This document shows, one piece after another, positions 56,637-64,000 of a DNA stretch of 64,000 bases. A model generated the notes under the pieces. That model did no database searches. It was not told the DNA's origin and worked only from the letters and a program-made list of their open reading frames with translations. The position numbers and the translations under genes were made by a program. Position 1 is the first letter of the stretch. Each line of letters starts with the position of its first letter. This DNA comes from Aplectana chamaeleonis (lineage: Eukaryota > Nematoda > Chromadorea > Rhabditida > Cosmocercidae): NCBI GenBank assembly GCA_029168955.1, contig JAPDOI010000271.1:276001-340000 (forward strand), given 5' to 3'.

Positions 56637-56654
56637 TGGGGCCGAACCAATTGA
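56637..56654 (+). promoter_or_regulatory. Candidate primer-binding site
   Basis: TGGGGCCGAACC begins directly after the LTR, with the TGG expected for pairing with a tRNA 3' CCA end. I cannot assign the tRNA. Confidence 0.55.
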
Positions 56655-56909
56655 CTGATCGATATTCGCTTCTCTACGACATCCCTGAGCTAGGAAATTT
56701 GTTTTCTCTCTCATCATTCACCGTTCGCGTCGTCGTGCTTGTGTCTCGAATTGATTGATTGTATTGGCACTCCGAGGCTACCGTAAAGCAAGGGTAACCC
56801 TGAGTGTATGAGAAGTCAGAAGGCGTTCAAAGCAGGAACAACGCCCTTCCTTTACGTGAGCCGGTGCCATCACCGAGTTATTGATTTATTCAACCGTTCA
56901 TTTCCAGAA

Positions 56910-57296
56910 TGGTGGTGAACAACGAGGCTATGGACCTACAAGAGGGAACGCGGAGCCGGAAAGTCAGGTGGGTGTTGAAGACAGTCAATATTCACTAACA
57001 AGGGTGACCAGGCAGAGATGCATGGAGATAATGGGAAGGTGTCAAGGGAAAGTGAAGGAGTTATTGGAGGCAGCGGGTTTAGCGAAAAGAAGAGGCTGGA
57101 GATTGAGAAAGAATTGGAAGATAGTGGCAGGGAGATTCAGGATGTGCTGAGCCAGTTGATCAAACCTCAAGGCCTGTTAGATTCTGTGTCGTTCATGCTG
57201 ACCCAAAGGGGGATTGAGAGCGTGGATGAATGGGAAGAGTATGTGAGAACGATGGAGCGAGTTGGGAAGCAATTTCCGGAATTTGTGAACTGTTGA
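56910..57296 (+). pseudogene. Gag N-terminal region, frame-broken
   Basis: Coding-like, helix-rich sequence moves from frame to frame: KVKELLEAAGLAK ends near 57085, then EKKRLEIEKELEDSGREI and LTQRGIESVDEWEEYVRTME run to about 57290, and the main Gag frame continues as ELLNTDVFQVQREVQELQ. Two single-base shifts would account for this. Confidence 0.7.
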
Positions 57297-58513
57297 ACAC
57301 AGACGTTTTTCAGGTTCAACGTGAGGTCCAAGAATTACAGAAGGCCGCACATGGAAATGGAACCACAGATGGCCAAGGTAGGGATGATTTCACGATAGCT
57401 CAAGAAGGGCAAACTCCAATAGGCGTGTTTCAGGGCCAGAGGACGCGTTTGACTGGACAGATGTCTGCCGCGCCTTGGAGGCCACATATGGTGACGCCGG
57501 CGTCAACAGTTCCAGCACTGGAAGAGTCAGGTCAGTGTGGTGCTCAACAGTTTGTAACTTTTTTTCGTTCTATGGCTTGTTCAGACCCTGGAGTGTTTAG
57601 GGGTGGACAAAATGAGAATTTTGAGGAGTTCCTAAGAAGGTTCAAAAGGAAGTACGAAAAGGTGGTAGCATGTGAGGCCACATTGATTGAGATATTGGGG
57701 GATGACCATCTGGCAGATCGGGCTAAGAATATTTTCAAGGCTATGCCAAGGCTCATTAGGGAGCAGGGATTCGACGCGGTCACCCGGGAGATGGCAAGAC
57801 TCTTATCAGGCGACTCTACTGCTCGTAGGATGAGAGCACTGACGGAACTTAGGAACCTGAGGATCAGGGCGAATCAAGATGTCGCAGAATTTTGCATCAC
57901 CTTAGAGAAACTGGGAAGGCAGGCGAACCCAGCGTGTACTATTGAGGACCGTTCTATGGAGTACGCTCAAATACTGCTGGATAACTTGAGTGAGTGGCCG
58001 GAACACTTTCAGCTGGTAGGGACACTTCATAAGGTTGACCCTCGTAAGGCATATGAAGAAATCAAGCAACTGGCACTAAGCATTGAACAGTCTAGGCTCA
58101 TGGTGGGTGCCAGCAGGCGGTCAATGCTCCCGCATTGGAAGAGCAGAGCAGGGCAGTGTCGGGAGTTTGGACGCCGGAAGGATGGTGAACAGAGTGGAAG
58201 CAATCGTGGTCTAGGGCAAACAAGAGAGGAGACTCCTAGATTGGAAGACAGAGGCAAGGGTAGCTACCATCCGACAAAGACGGGGTCAAATGGCGAGAAG
58301 CAGAAGTTTTCCAGAAGTAGTCGGCCCACTCCCAAACCAGGCACAGCGGAGGCTAGGAAATGTTATAATTGCTCAAAGTATGGGCATATCAGCAAGGATT
58401 GCCCTCAGCGATCTACAAGAGTGAACCAAATTCGTGAGGAGGTGAAATCTCAGAAACGGACAGACATTGTCAGCAATACTGAAGCAGGTGCGAAGCCTAG
58501 GCCTAGCGGTTAG
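57230..58513 (+). CDS. Gag polyprotein of the gypsy element (main frame)
   Basis: Open from the in-frame region before 57290 to the stop at 58513. The capsid-like part (DPGVFRGGQNENFEEFLRRF, ELRNLRIRANQDVAEFCITL, EYAQILLDNLSEWPEHFQLV) follows the standard retrotransposon Gag pattern. Near the C-terminus a single CCHC zinc knuckle, CYNCSKYGHISKDC (58361-58402; C-x2-C-x4-H-x4-C), binds the element's RNA. A basic, Ser/Arg/Pro-rich linker precedes it. Gag packages the RNA into cytoplasmic particles. The upstream ATG is uncertain because of the frame breaks. Confidence 0.9.
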   Translation: MGRVCENDGASWEAISGICELLNTDVFQVQREVQELQKAAHGNGTTDGQGRDDFTIAQEGQTPIGVFQGQRTRLTGQMSAAPWRPHMVTPASTVPALEESGQCGAQQFVTFFRSMACSDPGVFRGGQNENFEEFLRRFKRKYEKVVACEATLIEILGDDHLADRAKNIFKAMPRLIREQGFDAVTREMARLLSGDSTARRMRALTELRNLRIRANQDVAEFCITLEKLGRQANPACTIEDRSMEYAQILLDNLSEWPEHFQLVGTLHKVDPRKAYEEIKQLALSIEQSRLMVGASRRSMLPHWKSRAGQCREFGRRKDGEQSGSNRGLGQTREETPRLEDRGKGSYHPTKTGSNGEKQKFSRSSRPTPKPGTAEARKCYNCSKYGHISKDCPQRSTRVNQIREEVKSQKRTDIVSNTEAGAKPRPSG

Positions 58514-59110
58514 AGGAGATGGTGTGATTAAGAATGAACTAGTAGGTGACCGTCTCGTCGCTGGGGTGAAGCTTCTCGGCAGTAGGAATACGGCGTTGTT
58601 GGATACCGGGTCTATGATAAGCATAGTTCAGCGCACGTATTAACAGAGGCCCAGGATAGAGGGTATGCTATTGACTCGTTGAAACTTGTTCGCCAGTCGT
58701 TGCTGAAGCCAGTATATGACGCATCGAACAATGGGAATGGAGTTCTTAGCAGCGGTGCACATAGAGGTAGAACTGGAAGGCGGTAACGTTTGTACAGTGC
58801 GCTTTCCACATTGCGCCTTCGAAAGATAGTGAAATACTGATTGGCACCAACGCATTGAATCGGTTAGGGGTCTGCGTGTCCATTGGAGGGCAACATGGTG
58901 CACGGAAAGAGTGTGGTAGTGAGGGAAAGAAAGGTGGCAGTTGGTCGACGTGCGTATGTACCACCACATGACTCAGCTCTAGTGTCAGTACGCTGTTTAG
59001 GAGGTGAAGACCGGAAGGGGATTGTGTTATTTGGCCTTCCAAGCAGGGTATTGCTGCAGGTGTGTTCCAGATTCAAGAGCAGGAAACGGTTTTACCGGTG
59101 ACAAATTCAA
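58514..59110 (+). pseudogene. Protease region of pol, frame-broken
   Basis: The frame of 58602 contains ALLDTGSMISIVQ, the aspartic protease active site (DTGS, 58602-58613), and overlaps the end of gag in a different frame, so pol may be made by ribosomal frameshifting. It stops after about ten codons. LIGTNALNRLGVCVSIG near 58840 corresponds to the C-terminal flap-to-GxxxL part of such proteases, in another frame. RRAYVPPHDSALVSV (58950 onward) is the linker towards RT. Several indels separate these. Confidence 0.8.
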
Positions 59111-60174
59111 GTGACGAGCCAATGATGCTTAGGCAAGGAGAGGAGGTTGGATACTGGGATACGGACAAGTGGCACCAGAAGTGGGAAGACTTGGATGCTC
59201 TCATGTTAGAGTCTGGAGAAGTTCCTCTTGATGTAAAAGATAGACTGGAAAAGTTGAGTGGACTGATACTAGACAACTCCGAGGGTGAAGGGTTAGATCC
59301 AGAAATTCGTAGCCTGTTGGAAGATTATTCAGACGCATTCTCTGTGTCCGACCGAGAGCTTTCACAGACTGATGTAGTGGAGATGACGATTGATACGGGT
59401 GATAGCCCACCGATCAAGATGAAAACTAGACCAGTTCCATTAGGAGTAAGGGAAAAGTTGAAAAGTCTGCTTGCGGATTTACTGGAAAGGAACATCATTG
59501 AAAGAAGTAAGTCTGACTGGGCGTTTCCGATAGTCTTGGTAGAACGGGTCTATCAGACTGTGTGTAGATTATCGTGAACTAAATAAGATAATCAAATTGG
59601 ATGCCTACCCACTTCCCAGTATGGAGGCAGTGCTACAAAGTCTGAGCGGAAAGAAATTTTTCTCAACCTTAGACTTATGTTCGGGCTACTGGCAAATCCC
59701 GCTGGCAGAAGAGGCTAAAGAAAGTCAGCATTCACGACGCCAGAAGGGCTGTTTCAGTCCACAGTGACACCCTTTGGTTTGAGTACTAACCCCCCTGTGT
59801 TTCAGCGAATGATGAATGCCGTATTGGAAGATGTGTTGGGTGCCGAGGTCTTCTGCTACATAGATGACATAATGGTGTGTACTGATACGAAAGAGCGTCA
59901 CACTGAACTGCTAGCGGAAGCCTTTAGTAGACTCAGGAAGGCTGGATTACGTTTGAAGGCTCAGAAGTGTTTTCTGCTAAGAAAGGAAGTAGAGTTTCTA
60001 GGGCACGTAATAGACGGCGAGGGGGTACACATGAATCCTGTGAAGGTTGCGGCAATCAGGAATTACCCGGCTCCGCGGAATGCCAAGGAGTTGCGGACGT
60101 TTCTGGGCATGGCTTCTTTTATAGGAAGTTTTGCCTCGGATTTTCGAAGCACGCTGGCTGCCTATTTAGCTTAA
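59062..60174 (+). pseudogene. Reverse transcriptase region of pol
   Basis: The first frame (to 59577) ends in KSLLADLLERNIIERSKSDW, typical of the RT start in gypsy elements. After a shift near 59545, LCVDYRELNKI, YPLPSMEAVL and FFSTLDLCSGYWQIPLAEEA (motif A, first catalytic Asp) follow. A second shift near 59720 leads to the frame with VTPFGLSTNPPVFQRMMN, CYIDDIMVCT (YIDD at 59857-59868), FLGHVIDGEGV and FLGMASFIG. All three catalytic aspartates are present. Confidence 0.9.
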
Positions 60175-60190
60175 CCTCCCAGAAGTCTAA

Positions 60191-60670
60191 ATGGTCGTGG
60201 CAAAGGAGCACCAGGAGGCTTTTGATAGAATGAAAACCATGATCATGTCAGCCCCGGTCCTTAAGCAGCCCGACGTGATTGGTGCTAGAGACGGTAGGAA
60301 ACCGTTTGTGATCTGTACGGACGCGTCCACAGAAGGCTTGGGCGGAGTACTATCGCAGGTAAGCGAGGATGGACAGATGCACCCGATTTTCTTTGCATCC
60401 AAGAGCCTTAGCAAAGCGGAACGGCGGTACCACGTGACGGACCTGGAAGCGCTCGCGGTGGTATTTGCAGTAAGACGGTTCCACATGTTTATTTATGGGT
60501 TGCATACGGTCGTCATGACTGATCACCAGCCGCTCATGGCGTTGTTCAAAAAGAAGCAACGTGTCAGCTCGCGTCTTGAGGTGGTCGCTCGAATTGCAAC
60601 GATATAAACTGGAAATTCAGTACCTGAAGGGTAAGGCTAATGTAGTAGCTGATGCGCTCAGTAGGGGTAC
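60191..60670 (+). pseudogene. RNase H region of pol
   Basis: FVICTDASTEGLGGVLSQVS (first Asp), YHVTDLEALAVVFAVRRF (Glu) and VVMTDHQPLMALF (Asp) are the RNase HI catalytic motifs. The frame changes near 60575 and the domain finishes as LEIQYLKGKANVVADALSR at the start of the integrase frame. Confidence 0.88.
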
Positions 60671-61787
60671 CGTGGCATCTACGACGGAAGATTCGCTAGA
60701 AGGATTGAATGAGGCCGTAGTGAATTCCGTAAGCACTAGGGTAGATTCAAAATGGATGGTAGAATTGAGAAAAGAGCCTTATCTTGGAGACGTGGTGCGA
60801 TTGGTAGAGGAAGGAAAATGGGAGCAGGTGGTAAGAATTCCAGGAGAACGGAAACCATTGAGAATGGCAGACTTTGTGATAGAAGATGGGGAACTGAAAA
60901 TTTACCTAGAGGATGGCAAAACAGCTCTCGTGGTACCCCAGAAATTTCGGTATGAGGTGTTCCACGAGGCGCACAGTGGCCTTTTCGCGGGGCATTTCAG
61001 CGCGAATAAGCTCCTCATGAGATTGAGGAAGGAAGTCTACTGGCCAGGAATGGCCCAGGATGTGTATAAATGGACTAAGGGGTGCCAGATGTGCTTCGTG
61101 CATAACCCGCGCGAAACATTGGTACCTCTACTAAAGCCCATAATCACCTCCAAACCATATGAAGTGATAGGGGTAGATGTGCTTGAATTAGGCCCGACAA
61201 AAAGTGGTAACAGATATGCGGTGACCGTAATCGATCAATTCTCAAAGTTTGCGGCGGCGTATCCGGTCCCGGATAAATCCGCAGAGACGGTAGCTAAAGC
61301 CCTTTTTGTTTGGTGGATAGCTGAAGGCTGCAGGTGGCCGAAAACTATTTTGTCCGACAAAGGTAGTGAATTTGTGAACAGAGTAATGGAGGAAATTACG
61401 AGAATTACCAAAATTTCACATGTGACCACTAAAGGATACAATCCTCGCGAGAATGGGGTAACCGAGAGATTGAACGGTACAGTCGTAGCGATGTTAAAGC
61501 GGAGTACGGTGATACCGACGGAGTGGGACTCTAGACTGCCGTTCTGCATGATGGCATATAATATGATGCCGCACAGCGCGACAGGAGAGAGTCCATACTT
61601 CTTGTTGCACGGTATGGATCCAGTATTTCCGTCAGCAGTTATCCCGAATGGTGGAGTGAGTTGGTATGCAATGGATAAAGCGTTGGATGAGTACAAGGCG
61701 GAAATACTGCAGGCGGTCTCTGAAACTCATGAGAGAGTAAGGGAGTACAATGACAGAATCAGGGAGAGAATGAAGAACAGAGTATGA
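60561..61787 (+). CDS. Integrase of the gypsy element
   Basis: An intact 408-codon frame. An HHCC zinc-binding domain (HEAHSGLFAGHFS, YWPGMAQDV, CQMC) is followed by the retroviral-type core with the D,D-35-E triad: GVDVLELG, ILSDKGSEFVN and NPRENGVTERLNGT. The enzyme would insert the element's DNA in the nucleus. The C-terminal part breaks at 61787; VFPKVGDRVYVLFPNEKAR in the next frame (61795-61990) is the rest of the integrase C-terminus. Confidence 0.93.
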   Translation: MSARVLRWSLELQRYKLEIQYLKGKANVVADALSRGTVASTTEDSLEGLNEAVVNSVSTRVDSKWMVELRKEPYLGDVVRLVEEGKWEQVVRIPGERKPLRMADFVIEDGELKIYLEDGKTALVVPQKFRYEVFHEAHSGLFAGHFSANKLLMRLRKEVYWPGMAQDVYKWTKGCQMCFVHNPRETLVPLLKPIITSKPYEVIGVDVLELGPTKSGNRYAVTVIDQFSKFAAAYPVPDKSAETVAKALFVWWIAEGCRWPKTILSDKGSEFVNRVMEEITRITKISHVTTKGYNPRENGVTERLNGTVVAMLKRSTVIPTEWDSRLPFCMMAYNMMPHSATGESPYFLLHGMDPVFPSAVIPNGGVSWYAMDKALDEYKAEILQAVSETHERVREYNDRIRERMKNRV

Positions 61788-61966
61788 CAGAGCCAATAAG
61801 GACGATAAGAAGGTATTTCCCAAGGTCGGTGACCGCGTTTATGTTCTGTTCCCGAATGAGAAGGCGAGGAATTCGCACCCCAAGTTAGTAGGGGAGTGGG
61901 CTGGACCATTCAGAGTGATAGAATCCAGCCAAAATTCGGCTTCGGTGAGCAGAATAGGAGAAAATA

Positions 61967-63019
61967 GTGATCCCTATCCGAGTACAATTCGATGCCCTGA
62001 GAGTAGTATCAAAAGAAATTTCAAACGAGAAAGTCGGTACTGAGACCAGTAGAGGACGTAGAGGGAGAAAGCCTAGAGTGAAAGTTTGTCGAATTTATGA
62101 TTGTCATTCCAGAGGTGTCAACCTGAAGAACGCGGCAGACCGAGGGCACGTCATGTTCCAATGCATTGACGATTGCTTTGTGACGACCAAGCTGGGTGAC
62201 ATCGAAGACGTGCAGTTCCCGGGCGCATTTGCGAAGAAGGCGTTTGGAGATGTCTGGACCGCGTGGAAGACGACGTCCATTTTCATCAGGAAGGAGCTCA
62301 CCGTTTCCCAGAAAATCCAGATGTACAAGGAGCGCACTGTTTCGTTGGATGTCGAAGCACTAGTGAAGGTGCTAAAGCTGGCATATGCGGTGTGCACCGA
62401 TTGGACGGAGTTCGTCGTATCAACTGCTGCGGTGTCGAAACATGAGACTCTCGATGGAAATTGTATCACCGATTTCTATAAGAGGGCATTCGAGCAGCTG
62501 AAAGAAGAACTGGAGATGGAAGCCAGAGTGGCGAGGAAGCCGAAGCAGGGACCAACCGGGTTCGCTGCGCCTGATTCTGCTCTACTCATGGAACGAGATG
62601 GACCACGTGGCGGATTAATCACGAAGGTCACCTTGTCATACTCGTCGATGCTCGAGACGCTTCGTAATTGGAGTACATTTGGAGTATGGATTCTGGTGTT
62701 CCCAGTGGAGGGAAAAAGCGATAAGTCGGTGTTCGAAGAGATCGTGAAGCTGGTTCGAGCCCATTTCGAGGAAGGTGGTCGAGTGATCACAGTTTGGACG
62801 CCTGTCACGTCTCGCAACCTGGTGAAGTGGCAGTCGATGATAGATTTGTGGAGGACACTAGATGCTGCCTTTCTGAGATTTGCGGGTCCAGATCAGTTGG
62901 TGGTTACTTCCTCTACTAGAATGATTGAGGGGAAATTGTTCTGTGAAGCCGGATGTCCGGAAAGTTGTGCTCAGTTTTATAAGACTTATGGTGGGGTAGC
63001 GGCGGCGAAAACACTATGA
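61967..63019 (+). CDS. Extra ORF after integrase in the gypsy element
   Basis: 351 codons including the stop, open from GTG at 61967 (first ATG 62153). It ends 86 bases before the 3' LTR, where envelope genes sit in retroviruses and errantiviruses. It lacks a signal peptide, a furin-type site and a clear membrane anchor; the only hydrophobic stretch is short (FGVWILVFPVEG). It starts with a basic block (SRGRRGRKPRVKV) and has Cys pairs (CRIYDC, CIDDC, CEAGCPESC). The predicted secondary structure is mixed. The frame is intact although pol is broken. I recognise no family. It could be a fused C-terminal extension of Pol. Confidence 0.7.
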   Translation: MIPIRVQFDALRVVSKEISNEKVGTETSRGRRGRKPRVKVCRIYDCHSRGVNLKNAADRGHVMFQCIDDCFVTTKLGDIEDVQFPGAFAKKAFGDVWTAWKTTSIFIRKELTVSQKIQMYKERTVSLDVEALVKVLKLAYAVCTDWTEFVVSTAAVSKHETLDGNCITDFYKRAFEQLKEELEMEARVARKPKQGPTGFAAPDSALLMERDGPRGGLITKVTLSYSSMLETLRNWSTFGVWILVFPVEGKSDKSVFEEIVKLVRAHFEEGGRVITVWTPVTSRNLVKWQSMIDLWRTLDAAFLRFAGPDQLVVTSSTRMIEGKLFCEAGCPESCAQFYKTYGGVAAAKTL

Positions 63020-63092
63020 AACTGTTCGTCGTCGAGTTTCGCAGATTGAGCTTCCTAAGCTACTGGACTTGTCGATGAGGACATCGACTCCC

Positions 63093-63105
63093 GCGAGGGG
63101 GGACG
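63093..63105 (+). promoter_or_regulatory. Polypurine tract
   Basis: GCGAGGGGGGACG lies immediately before the 3' LTR and would prime plus-strand DNA synthesis. Confidence 0.7.
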
Positions 63106-63776
63106 TGTCGGAGAGAGTGGAGGGAAGATCGGCGGTGTTTGATCGGGCGCCGCTGAAGCGAAGAGCGGTGTAGGGGTGCTATGACCTACAATAATCGGCG
63201 CGGCAAGGAGAGCGCGGCGCGGTTGCGTGGCGGCCAGAGCCGTATTTAAGGAGAGGTTTGCTGTCCTGAAGAACAGCCGTTCCTGCCATAGCCTTCGAGG
63301 CTATTTTCTTCTTTCTTGTGTTGTGGGGGGTCTCGTTAGCCTGGGTGGCGTAGGGATTCCTGCCAGAACATTCCATTTGGCCTGTGTGGCCAACTCTTAG
63401 TGTTCTTTTCTCCGTGGGCCTTGGTGGCCAATTCTTCTGTGGGGTTTTTTGGGTGCCTTCGTGGCAATCCTAGTGGACTTCTTGAGGGCTCCGTGCCAGT
63501 TATTGCTGAGTGGCTAGGGTGGAACTAAGTAGGCCGAGTCCACCGTCTGGGGAGTCAAATCCATTCACTGCTGGTCCTCGTTTCTCCGTGCCCGTCGATC
63601 GTCTGGGTCAACCTCTCCACTCTCATCCCGTAAAGCTCCAGTGATACTTTTTCTAGGTTCATTGTTAAATTTTGTGTTTCAAATAAATCATTATAATTTT
63701 TCTCGTTCTGTTAATTGGTGCCGTTAAACGGTGGATATTGATCAGTGTGTGCCTAACCTTTCATCATTACCCCACA
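63106..63776 (+). repeat. 3' LTR of the gypsy element
   Basis: 671 bp, the same as the 5' LTR except for GGGG to AAGG near 63205, CCGGCG to CCGTCG near 63594, loss of one base in CTGGAGTC, CAAGG to CTAGG near 63654 and CCCG to CTCG near 63703. Confidence 0.95.
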
Positions 63777-64000
63777 GTGGTTTATTCGCGATTTTTTCTT
63801 ATAGATCCTACTATTCGAGACCCAGAAAAGGGTCTAGAGGGAAAAAGACGACAAACATATTTGATCGCGACCACTGCCTTTAAGGTCTGATGACGGCTTT
63901 ATAGCCGAAAGCCTAACAACGCAATAAAAAAGATCATCAGAGCTTCCAGCATTGAATGAAGATTATATATTTTTGTTGTTCAATCATCGAAATACGTTTG

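Larger units (their letters stand above)
55965..63776 (+). mobile_element. Ty3/gypsy LTR retrotransposon, 7.8 kb
   Basis: Structure: 5' LTR 55965-56636, primer-binding region from 56637, gag with a zinc knuckle, protease, reverse transcriptase, RNase H, integrase, an extra ORF, polypurine tract about 63093-63103, 3' LTR 63106-63776. The target-site duplication is GTGG (55961-55964 and 63777-63780). The order RT-RNaseH-integrase places it in Ty3/gypsy rather than Ty1/copia. The LTRs differ at only about five or six positions plus one indel, so the insertion is recent, yet gag-pol contains at least six frame breaks. Confidence 0.96.
55523..63879. repeat. TTAA-flanked MITE (copy 3), split by the gypsy element
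   Basis: TTAA at 55519-55522 and 63880-63883; tips AGGCAGTGATCACGATG and ATCGCGACCACTGCCT. The left half runs to 55964 and the right half resumes at 63777 with GTGGTTTATTCGCG, which joins seamlessly to the sequence of copy 2 at 48902. Confidence 0.92.
55455..63968. repeat. Palindromic host repeat of the nested insertions
   Basis: Left arm 55455-55518 and right arm 63884-63968 are inverted copies (AGATCATCAGAGCTTCCAGC, GCCGAAAGCCTAACAACGCA and complements). The right arm contains GCCGAAAGCC preceded by CGGCTTTATA. The TTAA MITE 55523-63879 sits at the centre. Confidence 0.8.

Overview
The window is animal nuclear DNA, most probably from a rhabditid-type nematode. Three host genes can be read exon by exon by homology: an ANKMY2-type MYND-finger protein (3' part only), a complete protein arginine methyltransferase 7 gene (prmt-7), and a complete cytochrome c oxidase subunit Va gene (cox-5A). 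Introns are bounded by GT...TTTCAG or TTTTAG in the nematode style. The PRMT7 and COX5A sequences are closest in wording to the Caenorhabditis proteins as I know them. A fourth multi-exon gene, a single-pass membrane protein with a Ser/Thr-rich tail, is coherent in frame but unrecognised. I cannot name the species.

Layout. 1-3967 (+): last six exons of an ANKMY2-like gene. 5657-15345 (+): prmt-7, 18 exons, its introns full of foldback elements and one 5'-truncated CR1 LINE. 16057-20133: an antisense CR1 scrap, a coiled-coil ORF with its own TATA box and poly(A) signal, a minisatellite, and a gag-like ORF cut by a MITE. 20134-24428: foldback elements and degenerate repeats. 24429-29221 (+): the unknown membrane-protein gene. 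29583-43458 (-): cox-5A, convergent with it, with a 5.7-kb intron that carries an almost full-length CR1-type LINE in the opposite orientation and another intron that carries a nested Tc/MITE composite. 43459-49007: MITEs and decayed AT-rich sequence. 49018-54265 (-): a second, different LINE split by a 2.4-kb hAT-like element with a clear 8-bp target duplication. 55455-63968: a Russian-doll nest in which a Ty3/gypsy element (LTR, gag, protease, RT, RNase H, integrase, extra 3' ORF, LTR) sits inside a TTAA-flanked MITE that itself sits inside a palindromic repeat.

Most of the window is therefore repeat. Two kinds dominate: foldback elements (long inverted arms, little else), and a superfamily of TTAA-flanked MITEs that share an AGGCAGTG or AGGCACAG tip but differ inside. 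Host genes survive because the insertions sit in introns.

Points worth following: a 2A-like NPGP motif in front of a PHD finger in the CR1 LINE; an extra ORF after integrase in a gypsy element whose two LTRs are nearly identical; single-base frame breaks next to homopolymers in both host and transposon genes, which may be assembly errors; and a three-copy 18-residue repeat in the unknown membrane protein. I found no tRNA, rRNA or CRISPR.
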